Shown piece by piece: positions 1 to 8,925 of a DNA stretch of 64,000 bases. The position numbers and the translations under genes were made by a program. Positions within the stretch are counted from its first letter, which is position 1, and every line of letters starts with the position of its first letter. The stretch covers positions 62,001-126,000 of the forward strand of contig NZ_CP014143.1 in the NCBI RefSeq assembly GCF_001750105.1, written 5' to 3'. The DNA is from Microbulbifer aggregans (GTDB lineage: Bacteria; Pseudomonadota; Gammaproteobacteria; Pseudomonadales; Cellvibrionaceae). The notes below the pieces were generated by a model. It was not told the DNA's origin. It worked only from the letters and a program-made list of their open reading frames with translations, and made no database searches.

Positions 1-812
1 CACACGGAAAAGCGACCGCCGACCCAGTCCCAGAAGCGGAATACTCGATCCGCTTCGATACCGAACTCTTGCGCGCGCGCGGGGCTCGCGGTGACGGCAG
101 CAAAATGACGCCTGAGCAGCTCATCCCGATCTGCGAGCGGATCCAGCCACCTCAGCGCACTTCGCGCATTGGTCAACGTTTCCGTAGTGGAGAACGTCTT
201 TGACGACACCACAAACAGGGTCGTCTCCGGATTGAGCCCCGCCAGCGTATCGGCCAGCTGGGCACCATCCACATTCGATACAAAGTGAACGTTTACGCCG
301 CCCTGCCTATAACCCCGCAGGGCTTCAATGACCATCTGCGGTCCCAGATGAGAGCCACCGACGCCGAGGTTGACCACATCGGAGATCGGCAAGCCCGTGC
401 ATCCTGTCAGGGCGCCATTATGTAGTAAATTTACAAAACCTTTCAAGCGCTCCAGCTCAGTCGCCACGGCGACGGCCACCGACTGTCCCTCACAGCTGAG
501 ATCGGCCACACCACTGCCACGCAACGCAGTATGCAGGACCGGCCGCCCTTCAGTGCGATTGATCGGCACTCCGGTAAAGAGCCGATCCCGCCAGCGCTCC
601 ACATCCGCCTCCCTCGCCAGCTGTAATAAATTTACAAAAACCTCGTCATCAATAAGGTTTTTGGAGTAATCCAGCAGGAAAGACGGCAGCTCCAGGGAAT
701 AGCGCTCAGCGCGCCGGGGATCGTTGGCAAAGAGTTCGCGCAGGTGGGTGTGTTGCATTTGCCCGGCCAGGGCTTCCAGCTCGCGCCAGCTGTGAGTTTG
801 GGTAATATCCAT
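1..812 (-). CDS. pgi: Glucose-6-phosphate isomerase, N-terminal part (cut by window edge)
   Basis: Interconverts glucose-6-phosphate and fructose-6-phosphate in the cytoplasm. Translating the minus strand from the ATG at 812 gives about 270 residues open to the window edge, starting MDITQTHSWRELEALAG. The phosphate-binding stretch ISDVVNLGVGGSHLGP and the family segment FRFWDWVGGRFS near the cut end identify the family. Family members run to about 550 residues, so roughly half is present. A GGGGGAG ribosome site precedes the ATG. The gene is divergent from the LacI-type regulator at 1113, and the shared 300-bp interval holds two operator palindromes like the one before the nag operon. Fructose-6-phosphate is the end product of GlcNAc breakdown, so shared control is plausible (inference). 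The usual GGSDLGP reads GGSHLGP here. Confidence 0.93.
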   Translation of the reverse strand, partial: MDITQTHSWRELEALAGQMQHTHLRELFANDPRRAERYSLELPSFLLDYSKNLIDDEVFVNLLQLAREADVERWRDRLFTGVPINRTEGRPVLHTALRGSGVADLSCEGQSVAVAVATELERLKGFVNLLHNGALTGCTGLPISDVVNLGVGGSHLGPQMVIEALRGYRQGGVNVHFVSNVDGAQLADTLAGLNPETTLFVVSSKTFSTTETLTNARSALRWLDPLADRDELLRRHFAAVTASPARAQEFGIEADRVFRFWDWVGGRFSV

Positions 813-904
813 AGTCTCCCCCTTCGCCTTCAGCCCCGCAACGAGGGCGTCAACAGGCCAATTGTTATCAATTATTGGGCAGCGTTTCTTGCTTTCAACG
901 CAAT

Positions 905-918
905 TGACAACGCTGTCA
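905..918. promoter_or_regulatory. NagR-type operator palindrome 1
   Basis: TGACAACGCTGTCA is a near-perfect inverted repeat with the central CG typical of LacI-family operators. Its reverse complement is identical to the 14-mer at 7021-7034 in front of nagK. It lies between pgi (minus) and the LacI-type gene (plus), so it could serve autoregulation, pgi control or both. The match is seen directly; binding by this regulator is inferred. Confidence 0.7.
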
Positions 919-942
919 TTTTGCCTCAAGCGTCCCATATGC

Positions 943-956
943 AGACAGCGCTGTCA
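943..956. promoter_or_regulatory. NagR-type operator palindrome 2
   Basis: AGACAGCGCTGTCA contains the perfect 12-bp palindrome GACAGCGCTGTC. It is centred 38 bp from the site at 905-918, about 3.6 helical turns, in the same pgi/LacI divergent interval. Paired sites at this spacing would allow cooperative binding or a short loop. Otherwise the 813-1112 interval shows no open frame worth calling. Confidence 0.6.
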
Positions 957-1112
957 ATTCGCTCTTGTAGTCAAATTTCACGATCGGCCGACCAGCCGTT
1001 TCAGGCGGTGCAGCAGCGGATTGTGGTGGCTTTTGCTGCTAAACTGCGCCTCTCGGCCTGCTGGGAAACAGAGCGAGGCCGGATATAACAATGACAAGGA
1101 CCAGCGCCCTCA

Positions 1113-2159
1113 ATGAAAGTCACCATCAACGATGTCGCCGCTCGGGCTGGCGTCTCCATCAAGACCGTATCCCGGGTTATCAACAATGAACCCTCTGTGC
1201 GTCCAGCGACCAAGAAGAAGGTGATGGATGCGGTCAAGGCGCTGAACTACCAGCCAAACCTTGCAGCCCGCAACCTGGCCGGGACCCGCTCCTACACCAT
1301 TGCCTTTATCTACGACAATCCCAACGCCTACTACGTCATCGATATGCAAAACGGCATACTCGATGCGTGCAAGGCGCGCGGTTACGAACTGCTGATCCAC
1401 CCCAGCAACTCAAAGTCACCCCAGGTGCACAAGGAGCTGGAGGACCTGGTGGAACACTCCAAGGTGGCGGGACTGGTGCTCACCCCACCCTTCTCGGAGA
1501 AGCCGGATGTGATCGAGACCGTCAAGAAACTGGGGGTCGACTACGTGCGTATCGTCTCTGCCGAGGCCGCGGAGAAAGATGAGGACAACTGCATCCAGGT
1601 GGACGACAGCAGTGCCGCCTATGAACTGACCAAACATCTGCTTGACCACGGACACAAGCGCATTGGCTTCCTCTGTGGTGGCGAAGAGCACGTTTCCACC
1701 CACGGGCGTCTGGATGGCTATAAACGCGCATTGAAAGACGCGGGGCTGGTGGCGGATGAGGACATGATCCTCAAGGGCGAATACTCGTTTGATTCCGGCG
1801 TCCAGGGGGCCAAGAAACTACTGGGATCCGCAAATCCGCCCAGCGCAATTTTTGCCAGTAATGACGAGATGGCTGCCGGCGCCCTGTTCGCGGCGCGGCT
1901 GATGAATATCGATATTCCATCACAACTGTCCATCGTCGGCTTCGAGGACAGCCCCTTCTCGCGCCAGACGTGGCCGAAACTCACGACCGCGCACCAGCCC
2001 AACAACGAGATTGCCAAGTGCGCTGCCGCCCTGGTACTGAGCAAGGCACGCAGCAAGGGTTCCGCAGAGACCGGATCTGCCAGCAAGGAGGCAGGCATCC
2101 AGCGCAAGTTCACCCCGTCTCTGGTCGTGCGAGACTCTAGCGGACCGGCTCCGGAATAA
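1113..2159 (+). CDS. nagR: LacI-family transcriptional regulator, likely amino-sugar repressor
   Basis: A 348-residue LacI/GalR-type repressor. Residues 1-55 form the DNA-binding headpiece: VTINDVAARAGVSIKTVSRVIN is the helix-turn-helix and YQPNLAARNLAG is the hinge helix. Residues about 60-340 form the periplasmic-binding-protein-like effector domain, with IGFLCGGEEHVSTHGRLDGY and PSAIFASNDEMAAGA as typical strands. The regulated genes are inferred from context: it is divergent from pgi, its promoter region carries two TGACA-CG-TGTCA palindromes, and a matching palindrome precedes the nag operon at 7021. The expected inducer is GlcNAc-6-P or glucosamine-6-P, by analogy with LacI-type NagR proteins; nothing in the sequence fixes it. 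The symbol rests on this context. Confidence 0.85.
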   Translation: MKVTINDVAARAGVSIKTVSRVINNEPSVRPATKKKVMDAVKALNYQPNLAARNLAGTRSYTIAFIYDNPNAYYVIDMQNGILDACKARGYELLIHPSNSKSPQVHKELEDLVEHSKVAGLVLTPPFSEKPDVIETVKKLGVDYVRIVSAEAAEKDEDNCIQVDDSSAAYELTKHLLDHGHKRIGFLCGGEEHVSTHGRLDGYKRALKDAGLVADEDMILKGEYSFDSGVQGAKKLLGSANPPSAIFASNDEMAAGALFAARLMNIDIPSQLSIVGFEDSPFSRQTWPKLTTAHQPNNEIAKCAAALVLSKARSKGSAETGSASKEAGIQRKFTPSLVVRDSSGPAPE

Positions 2160-2171
2160 CCGCTCTCTTCT

Positions 2172-2198
2172 CTTGCGGCGGGCTCTGCCCGCCGCAAG
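2172..2198 (+). terminator. Strong hairpin after the LacI-type gene
   Basis: CTTGCGGCGGGC, a TCT loop, then GCCCGCCGCAAG form a perfect 12-bp GC-rich stem starting 12 nt after the regulator's stop codon. The T-tract that follows is weak. It probably ends the regulator transcript and may also block read-through from the convergent nag operon. Confidence 0.65.
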
Positions 2199-2254
2199 CA
2201 CGCAACTCCTTTCCTCTGCCTTCGACCACCTTCATCGACACCTGAGCTTCAGGC

Positions 2255-2279
2255 AAAAAAAAGCCCTCACGTAGAGGGC
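2255..2279 (-). terminator. Rho-independent terminator of the nag operon
   Basis: On the minus strand GCCCTC-TACGT-GAGGGC is followed by eight T residues, a classic intrinsic terminator. It sits about 75 nt downstream of the nagP stop codon and closes the nagK-nagB-nagA-nagP transcript. Confidence 0.85.
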
Positions 2280-2353
2280 AAGATGACGAGAACCAAAGAG
2301 AAAACAGAGAAGATAAACAGATTTTCCGGGTTACAAACTTAAAGACAGAGTAT

Positions 2354-3670
2354 TCATTTCCAACTGCGCATCTTGTGGCCTTTGAGGGCGTAGAACAGGA
2401 TGAACACGTAACAGGGCAGCGCCACCCAGTAGCCAACCTGTGTGCTCTCGGCAACGTGAGCCAGCTTACCGAAAGCGAGGGGGATAATTGCCCCACCGGC
2501 AATTCCCATAATCAGGAGCGCAGACCCCTGGGCAGTGAAGCGGCCCAGACCCTCCAGGGCCAGCGGCCAGATGGCGGGCCACACCAGCGCATGGGCGAGT
2601 CCCATCAGGGCAACAAAGGCGACGGTATTCGGCACTACCGGCACACCGGTCCAGCCCCACAGGACATCGGCAATGGCGGTACTCTCGGAGGAACCGTACA
2701 GAGCTCCCAGCACACACAGGCTGCCGGCAATGGCCGATCCCAGCAGCGCCTGCTGCTGGCTGATAAACCGCGGAATCCCGAACACACCGATCAGGTAACC
2801 GATCACCATAAACACCATGGTATAGGAGGTGAGTGATGCATAGTTTGCGAGACCGAGCCGCTCGCCGTAGAGCCCGATGGTGTCACCGGCGATGACCTCG
2901 ACTCCGACATAGGCAAACAGTGCCAGCGCGCCCAGTACTACCTGCGGGTAATGCAGGATGCCGGACTTTTCTTCACTGTGTTCACTGGATTCCTCCTCGA
3001 TATCCGGCAAGCCGGACAGCTTCACCAGCCCTACCAGCAGGAACAGCAGTGCCGCCATATAGATATAAGGCATGATGAGGCGATTGGAGACTTCCTCCAG
3101 CTTTGCCGCGCGCTCCGCATCACCCAGCTGGCTGATGGCCTCGGTGTTGAAGTCCGCGAGACCGGACAGTACCAGCGCGGTAAACACGATCGGTGCCAGC
3201 ACCCCCGCGCCCTTGTTGATGATGCCCATCACCGCAATGCGCGTGGCCGCACTCTCGGCCGGGCCGACTTTCACTACATAGGGATTGGATGCGGTCTGCA
3301 GGATCGTCAGACCGGCCCCAAGACCAAACAAAGCGAGCAGGAACACCGGATAACTGCCGGTCTGTGCAGCAGGAATAAAAATCAACGAAGCCACGCCCAT
3401 GATACCCAAACCGATCGCCATGCCATCGCGGTAGCCGGTGCGGCGCAGGATATACGACATGGGCAGGGCCATTACCGTGTAGGCAATATAAAAGGCGAAG
3501 GTAACGAACAGTGCCTGGAACTCGTTCAGTTCACAGAGAACTTTGAGAAAGGGAATCAGCGACCCGTTCAACCAGGTCACAAATCCGAAAATAAAAAACA
3601 GCATGCCGATAATGGCCATCGGCAGCAGGCTGCTTCTCGATTCGCTTTGTTGCAGAACTGCAGTTTCCAT
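2354..3670 (-). CDS. nagP: N-acetylglucosamine MFS permease, NagP type
   Basis: A 438-residue inner-membrane sugar:proton symporter of the FucP/GluP branch of the major facilitator superfamily, about 12 hydrophobic segments. The N terminus MLFFIFGFVTWLNGSLIPFL is the family hallmark, and LGLGAGLTILQTASNPYVVKVGP contains the QTASNPY motif of this branch. The breaks at about residues 225-245 (acidic, EEESSEHSEEKSG) mark the central cytoplasmic loop. It is the last gene of the nag operon, 63 nt after nagA; that gap carries a small CGTGG/CCACG hairpin at 3694-3709. Importing free GlcNAc fits the presence of a dedicated GlcNAc kinase (nagK) in the operon instead of a PTS. Substrate specificity is inferred from neighbours. 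Confidence 0.9.
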   Translation of the reverse strand: METAVLQQSESRSSLLPMAIIGMLFFIFGFVTWLNGSLIPFLKVLCELNEFQALFVTFAFYIAYTVMALPMSYILRRTGYRDGMAIGLGIMGVASLIFIPAAQTGSYPVFLLALFGLGAGLTILQTASNPYVVKVGPAESAATRIAVMGIINKGAGVLAPIVFTALVLSGLADFNTEAISQLGDAERAAKLEEVSNRLIMPYIYMAALLFLLVGLVKLSGLPDIEEESSEHSEEKSGILHYPQVVLGALALFAYVGVEVIAGDTIGLYGERLGLANYASLTSYTMVFMVIGYLIGVFGIPRFISQQQALLGSAIAGSLCVLGALYGSSESTAIADVLWGWTGVPVVPNTVAFVALMGLAHALVWPAIWPLALEGLGRFTAQGSALLIMGIAGGAIIPLAFGKLAHVAESTQVGYWVALPCYVFILFYALKGHKMRSWK

Positions 3671-3733
3671 AGGAGCACCTTTATTATCGTTATCGTGGTC
3701 TTCGCCACGGTCTAAAAACCGGCCAGGTAAAAA

Positions 3734-4861
3734 TTATGCGGTGAAAACTTCCCGGCCAGAAATCCAGGTCTTTTGAACCTGAAGTTCATCATTCAGCAAA
3801 ATCAGGTCAGCGGGGCCACCTTTTTCTATCCGTCCTCCCTCATAGCCGAGGAACTGGGCCGGATACAGTGACGCCATCCGCAGCGCCTCAAACAGATCGA
3901 CACCGCACCAGTGGTGGATATTGCGCACAGCACTGATCATATCTAGATGCGAACCCGCCAGCTCGCCAGTGGTAGACGTCAGTCGGTCACCCTCGCGGGT
4001 CACGACGCGATCAAACAGCGGGAAGCTGGTCTCGTCACTACCCACCAACGACATGGCATCAGTGACCAGCATGATTTTCCCCCGGGGCTTGGCTTTGATG
4101 GCCAGTAACATTGCCTCGGCACTGACGTGGTGACCGTCAGCGATCAGCCCGCACCAGGCCTGGTCGCTGATCAATGCCGTGCCCACCATGCCCGGCTCGC
4201 GGGAATGCAGCGGTGACATGGCATTGTAGAGATGGGTAAAACCGGTCGCGCCCGCATCCAGCGCCGCCGCAGCAGTTGTTCCATCGGCATTGGAGTGACC
4301 GAGACAAACCCGCACCCCCAGATCCACCAGCTTGCGAATGTCCGCAACGGAGACATTCTCCGGGGCCAGGGTGACCATCTTGATCCCCAGATCCTCGCGG
4401 GCGTAAATCTCCAGCTCCTCATCAGTCAGCGGCCGGATAAAACGCTCTTCGTGCGTTCCCTTTTTGGGCGCACTCAGGTGCGGTCCCTCGAAGTGCACCC
4501 CCAGCACGCCGGGCACAGACTCCCTGATCGCGGCACTGACGGCCTCCGCTGCACTCTGCATGACTTCCACTTCATCGGTAATCAGCGTCGGCATAAAACC
4601 GGTGGTGCCATAGCGGGCGTGCGCACTGCTCATTTTGCCCAGCGCGTTGACGGTGGGATCGTTGTTGAACAATGCCCCGCCGCCACCATTCACCTGGACG
4701 TCGACCAGCCCCGGCGCCAGCAGCCCCTGCAGGTGCTCGGCATCCGCGGGCACCTCGCCGCCGAGGGCGGCAATGCAGCCATCGTCACCAAGGACAATCA
4801 CCACATCCCTGCGGACGTTCTCGCCGTCAAAAAGCTGTTCGGCTATCAAAGTGCGCGCCAC
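3734..4861 (-). CDS. nagA: N-acetylglucosamine-6-phosphate deacetylase
   Basis: Hydrolyses GlcNAc-6-P to glucosamine-6-P and acetate. The 375-residue length is normal for this amidohydrolase-superfamily enzyme. Visible metal and substrate motifs, in order, are HFEGPHLS, GHSNAD, HLYNAM, DGHHV and VTDAM (the aspartate of the last is the expected catalytic base). LAPGLVDVQVNGGGG near residue 50 is the usual barrel entry. It is translated 21 nt after the SIS-type deaminase gene and forms the core of the catabolic operon. ATG at 4861 is the natural start, with no better internal one. Confidence 0.95.
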   Translation of the reverse strand: MARTLIAEQLFDGENVRRDVVIVLGDDGCIAALGGEVPADAEHLQGLLAPGLVDVQVNGGGGALFNNDPTVNALGKMSSAHARYGTTGFMPTLITDEVEVMQSAAEAVSAAIRESVPGVLGVHFEGPHLSAPKKGTHEERFIRPLTDEELEIYAREDLGIKMVTLAPENVSVADIRKLVDLGVRVCLGHSNADGTTAAAALDAGATGFTHLYNAMSPLHSREPGMVGTALISDQAWCGLIADGHHVSAEAMLLAIKAKPRGKIMLVTDAMSLVGSDETSFPLFDRVVTREGDRLTSTTGELAGSHLDMISAVRNIHHWCGVDLFEALRMASLYPAQFLGYEGGRIEKGGPADLILLNDELQVQKTWISGREVFTA

Positions 4862-4882
4862 GTCTCTCTTCCTTACCGGTGC

Positions 4883-5926
4883 TCAGACGGTCTGGGTGAC
4901 TTTCTTGAGGCCGGCCGGCTCGTCCGGGTTAATACCCCGGCTCACCGCCACGTGGGCCACATCGATATAGAAGCGCTGCAACAGCGCCAGCGGGGCCGCG
5001 CGAGGGTGCACGCCCTTACTCGGCACGTGAAGGTTAACCAGAGTCCCGCCGCGGCGAATAATGTCGGCGATCTGCTCGCTGTGCGCCTCGAAGGATTCAT
5101 CCTCAATGGGGACATTCACCACGGTGAGCTTCTGCTCCACCAGGGTGACGGGGCCATGCAGAAACTCCGCACTGGAGAAGGATTCCGCGTGGATGTTGCA
5201 AACTTCCTTCAGCTTGAGGGCAAGCTCGCGAGTAATGCCATAGCCGGGTCCGCGTCCCAGTACCACCAGGTTTTTCACCGCGGCCAGGTCCTCGGGGCGC
5301 AACTGCACATCGGAGTCCACAGCATCGCGCAGGGTCTGTGGCAGCGCGGTAACAGCGCCGAGCAGGCCTTCATCCTGGGTCCAGTTTGCCACCAGCTGCA
5401 GCACTGCAGACAACGTGGCCAGGTAACTCTTGGTCGCCGCTACCGCCTTTTCCGGACCCGCCTTCAGCGGCACCATCAGGTCGACAATCTCGCCGATGGG
5501 CGCAGACTCGTCGTTAACCAGCGCCACCACGTAGGCACCGGCCTCTTTGGCCATACGCGCCTGGGCAAGGATGTCCGGGCTGCGGCCAGATTGCGAAATC
5601 ACCAGTACCAGCGCGCCTTCAAGCTTGAGCTTGCGACCGTAAACACTGGAAACCGAGGGCGCCGCGGCAAATGTCGGTGTACCGGTCTCGATCTCGATCA
5701 GGTACTTGGCAAAAACGCCAGCATGATCGGAAGAACCCCGACCAACGATCATGACAAAACGCGGGGGCTCGCGACGCAGTCGCTCTCCCAATTCCGCCAT
5801 GACCGGGGCATTGCTCTGCAATTGCTCTGCAATGCGGTCTGGCGCCTCTCGGGCCTCAGATTCCATCACTGTAGTGGCCATTGCCTTATCTACCTGTGTT
5901 GCTTCTGCCGTGTTTGCTGCACTCAT
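4883..5926 (-). CDS. nagB-II: Glucosamine-6-phosphate deaminase, SIS-domain type (NagB-II)
   Basis: A 347-residue protein with two SIS sugar-isomerase domains. The first carries IVGRGSSDHAG and VISQSGRSPD near residues 60-110. The second carries LGRGPGYGITRELALKLKEV near residue 220, followed by the E-HGP motif (AEFLHGPVTLVEQ). It resembles the isomerase half of GlmS without the glutaminase domain. In marine gammaproteobacteria this type replaces classical NagB and converts glucosamine-6-P to fructose-6-P plus ammonia. No classical nagB is present in the operon, so this is the expected deaminase. AgaS, which acts on galactosamine-6-P, is the main alternative; the nagA and nagK neighbours favour GlcN-6-P. 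Confidence 0.88.
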   Translation of the reverse strand: MSAANTAEATQVDKAMATTVMESEAREAPDRIAEQLQSNAPVMAELGERLRREPPRFVMIVGRGSSDHAGVFAKYLIEIETGTPTFAAAPSVSSVYGRKLKLEGALVLVISQSGRSPDILAQARMAKEAGAYVVALVNDESAPIGEIVDLMVPLKAGPEKAVAATKSYLATLSAVLQLVANWTQDEGLLGAVTALPQTLRDAVDSDVQLRPEDLAAVKNLVVLGRGPGYGITRELALKLKEVCNIHAESFSSAEFLHGPVTLVEQKLTVVNVPIEDESFEAHSEQIADIIRRGGTLVNLHVPSKGVHPRAAPLALLQRFYIDVAHVAVSRGINPDEPAGLKKVTQTV

Positions 5927-5947
5927 ATCAATCTCAGTCGCTATCCA

Positions 5948-6895
5948 TTAACCAAACAGGGCGCTGCTGCCCGCTTTCTTCGCAGCACCCTTTGCGTCAC
6001 TGCCCTCCCGGGCCAGAGACTGCTGGGCGAAGTACACACAACCGATCTCCGGCGGATCCAGCGGGTCCGTCAGGCGCTCGACCACATGGGGCGCAAGCCA
6101 CGGACGCAGGCGTGGAGCGAGCCCGCCAATCATGGAGAGTCGCGGTGGCTTCTGCTCCAGCAGCTTGTCAGCCAGATCGCTGATATAGGAAGCGCCATCG
6201 CGCACGATGGCCACCGCCACCGGATCGCCCGACTCGGCACACTCGATCACCGGCACGGCCATGCGCGCGTAGTGACTGGAGGATTTGCCACCAATCTTTT
6301 CGAACACCTCATTGGCATCGGAAGCACCCAGGGCCTGTAACAGCGAATCCTTGAGACGGGAATCTTCGGCGAGGCCATCGAGGGCCATCAGCAGGTACTT
6401 GACCGCCTCCATACCCATCCAGGCGCCACTGCCTTTGTCCCCGTGGGGGAAGCCGTGACCGCCCACCAACAGACTGCGACCGTTGACCCAGGAATATCCA
6501 CAGGAGCCGGTACCGGCAATGATCACCGCGCCGTCACCGCCGCGATGGGCACCGAGACAGGCAGAGTGCTGGTCAGTGGTGAGGTACATTTTCTTGAAGG
6601 GGTGCGCCCAGGAGTCCATCTCGTGGTAGAGACGCGGCATATTGACGCCGGCAAGCCCCACACCCGCCACCAGGTCACCCAGAATCTCTGGGGACAGGCC
6701 GGCATCGGCCAGGGCCAGGGCGGCAGAGCGCACGATGGAATCGATTGTCTGGGCATAACCATGAAGGGGATTGGCAGGGCCGGCGACACCCGTGCCGAGT
6801 ACTCGGTTCTCGGCATCGACAATAGAGGCGCGACACTTGCTGCCGCCGCCGTCGATACCAATGTAAAGTGTATCCCTGTCTCTCAAAGCAACCAT
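5948..6895 (-). CDS. nagK: N-acetylglucosamine kinase, BadF/BadG ATPase family
   Basis: Phosphorylates imported GlcNAc at O6 with ATP. The 315-residue protein shows the ASKHA phosphate-1 loop YIGIDGGGSKC at residues 11-21 and the adenosine-side stretch GTGSCGYSW near residue 125. The family segment HGFPHGDKGSGAWMG lies near residue 145. It is the first gene of the operon, 21 nt upstream of the SIS deaminase. An operator palindrome lies about 130 bp upstream. With nagP, nagA and NagB-II it forms a complete route from free GlcNAc to fructose-6-P. Eukaryotic-type GlcNAc kinases and some BadF-family kinases share this fold, so context decides the substrate. Confidence 0.9.
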   Translation of the reverse strand: MVALRDRDTLYIGIDGGGSKCRASIVDAENRVLGTGVAGPANPLHGYAQTIDSIVRSAALALADAGLSPEILGDLVAGVGLAGVNMPRLYHEMDSWAHPFKKMYLTTDQHSACLGAHRGGDGAVIIAGTGSCGYSWVNGRSLLVGGHGFPHGDKGSGAWMGMEAVKYLLMALDGLAEDSRLKDSLLQALGASDANEVFEKIGGKSSSHYARMAVPVIECAESGDPVAVAIVRDGASYISDLADKLLEQKPPRLSMIGGLAPRLRPWLAPHVVERLTDPLDPPEIGCVYFAQQSLAREGSDAKGAAKKAGSSALFG

Positions 6896-7020
6896 CTGAA
6901 CCGGCCTCTAAGATTTTGTATTGTTATGTGTCCGTGCCGGGCTTCCCAACATTTCCCCCGGAAAGCGCGGCTGACGCATCGAGGGCGTCAGTCGAATATC
7001 ATTTGATACTACAGGACACA

Positions 7021-7034
7021 TGACAGCGTTGTCA
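7021..7034. promoter_or_regulatory. NagR-type operator before the nag operon
   Basis: TGACAGCGTTGTCA is the exact reverse complement of the 14-mer at 905-918. It lies 126-139 bp upstream of the nagK start. A further inverted repeat, CTGACGC/GCGTCAG, sits at 6971-6991 between this operator and the gene. The site is therefore well placed to control transcription of the whole operon. Confidence 0.72.
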
Positions 7035-7347
7035 TCCCATTTGCAGAAAAAAGTGGCGAATACCGCGCTGCCCCAGCCTCTTGCACAGAATTCGTACAAA
7101 TTCCGGGCAATCTCCAGCAGTATAGCCGCTGAAAATCGGCAACCCGGTCGCAGTATTCCTTATTACTGACTCCATGACGGGGCCTCGTTCGCCGCTCCAT
7201 CGATTCTCCCGACTTCACAGCCGCTGCAATAACTGCGTCACACATTTTTGCGATAAAGCGCGCGCCAGTATTCGTCCGGTCACTGTCACCACCGACCGCG
7301 ACGATGGCATCCCACGCGCCCCGGCTCAAGTGGACTGGCGCCATTGA

Positions 7348-8718
7348 ATGACACAGTGGAGGTTGCAGAAGTTGAAGATTAAAGGGAGCTTGCGGCTGCG
7401 CGGACTTTTCACCGCGGTGATGATGTTGCTCTGTGCCGGTTCGATAGCACAGGACGAGCGGGTGCTGTTCCGCATGACAGGCTCCAACACCATTGGTGCA
7501 GTACTCGCGCCGATGCTGGTAAAGAGTTATCTCGACGAACTCGGTGCCACATCGATTCGACAGCGCAGCGAAGGTGAACGCCACTGGATCCGTGCCAGGC
7601 TGGAAGGACAGGATATTGTCGTGCCTATCATTGCCCAGGGTTCCAGTACTGGCTTCAAGGCACTGGATAACGATACGGCAGAAATTGCCATGGCGTCGCG
7701 GCGCATCAAACCCGCAGAGATCGACAAACTCGCCCGATTCGGCAGACTGTCTGGTGCCGAGGCCGAACACGTGATCGGCCTCGACGCCCTGGTAGTGGCG
7801 GTCCATGCCAGCAACCCCATCACCCAACTGACCATCGGCCAGGTGCGCCAGATCTACAGTGGAGAAATCCGCAACTGGCGTGAACTGGGCGGCCCGGACC
7901 TGGCGATACGTCCCCTGCACCGCGATATCGAGTCCGGAACCCGCGCGACCTTTGATAGGGAAGTGTTTGGTGGCAGCCGCCCTGCTGCAGCGGGTGTCTA
8001 TGAAGTCTCCGGCAATGCGGAAACTCACCAGATTGTGCTGCACCAGCGTGGCGCTGTTGGCTACCTGCCCTTCGCCGACGCCGCCGATGTCAAAAAGGTG
8101 GCCATCAAGGCCGGTGAGCTGGCTGCGGTGGTGCCTGACCGCGGCATCGTGGCCACGGAAGATTTTCCCCTGACCCGGCGCCTGTACCTCTACAAAAACC
8201 CGAGCAACTACAACCCCCACGTGGACAGCTTCCTGCGTTTTGTAGAGGGCGAGCATGGCCAGGCCGTGGTGGCCCAGTCCGGACTCATCAACCTCACCCC
8301 GGTGGCACTCTCGATGCCCCCCTACCCCAACGCCCCGGAGGCATACCGCGAACTGATGGAGCGCGGGCAACGCCTGAGCATATCCTTCCGCTTTGCCGAT
8401 GGCAGTACGGAGCTGGACAGTCGTGCGCTGAAAGATCTTCGCCGACTGGAGCAGTACATCGAGGAGTCCGATCGAAACCTTAACCTGACACTGGTGGGTT
8501 TTTCCGACCGCAAAGCGAATGAGAAAATTTCCGACATCATTTCCCGCTTCCGCGTCCTCAAGGTCCAGGGGGCTCTGCTGCGGGACCATCAGCTCGGCAA
8601 CAGTAATATCCTCGCTCTCGGTGCCTTTGCCCCCCTGACGGCCGACAGTGAACATGCGCCAGTGAAAAATAGCCGGGTCGAGGTCTGGATCGATACCGGC
8701 AACGTAGAACCTCACTGA
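7348..8718 (+). CDS. PstS-like substrate-binding protein with C-terminal OmpA domain
   Basis: A 456-residue secreted protein. A signal peptide spans about residues 1-35 (hydrophobic run LFTAVMMLLCAGSIAQ). Residues about 40-310 are a type-2 periplasmic binding domain of the PstS kind: MTGSNTIGAVLAP, IVPIIAQGSSTGFKAL and DIESGTRATFDREVFGG match phosphate-binding loops. Residues about 345-450 look like an OmpA/MotB peptidoglycan-binding domain (ISFRFADGSTELD and KNSRVEVWID). The fusion would tether a ligand-binding domain to the cell wall and has no permease neighbours, so a transport role is unlikely; adhesion, sensing or phosphate scavenging are possible. The ligand cannot be read from the sequence. 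Monocistronic. Confidence 0.8.
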   Translation: MTQWRLQKLKIKGSLRLRGLFTAVMMLLCAGSIAQDERVLFRMTGSNTIGAVLAPMLVKSYLDELGATSIRQRSEGERHWIRARLEGQDIVVPIIAQGSSTGFKALDNDTAEIAMASRRIKPAEIDKLARFGRLSGAEAEHVIGLDALVVAVHASNPITQLTIGQVRQIYSGEIRNWRELGGPDLAIRPLHRDIESGTRATFDREVFGGSRPAAAGVYEVSGNAETHQIVLHQRGAVGYLPFADAADVKKVAIKAGELAAVVPDRGIVATEDFPLTRRLYLYKNPSNYNPHVDSFLRFVEGEHGQAVVAQSGLINLTPVALSMPPYPNAPEAYRELMERGQRLSISFRFADGSTELDSRALKDLRRLEQYIEESDRNLNLTLVGFSDRKANEKISDIISRFRVLKVQGALLRDHQLGNSNILALGAFAPLTADSEHAPVKNSRVEVWIDTGNVEPH

Positions 8719-8925
8719 CCCGGAGGGAGAGAGTGGTCCGGAGCGAAACCCCGCCACTCCCAGGGGCGTCTATATTTGTAATGAGCGGCCAGCACTTTGC
8801 ATTTGGACCACTGACGCGCCGCTCATCATAGATTGAGAGAGATAAACAGAGCGTTCGCTTTACGCAGGGCAAGCTCGATGGCCGCTCAAACCATCCGCGA
8901 AACAACAGGACTCATACGCTCCAAC

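Noticed and set aside
4232..6340. 702-residue open frame antisense to nagA, the SIS deaminase and nagK
   Set aside because: Runs across three genes with clear motifs and their 21-nt junctions; no domain is recognisable in it.
7009..8757. 582-residue antisense frame over the PstS/OmpA gene
   Set aside because: His/Gln/Gly-rich shadow composition; the plus frame has a signal peptide and two domains.
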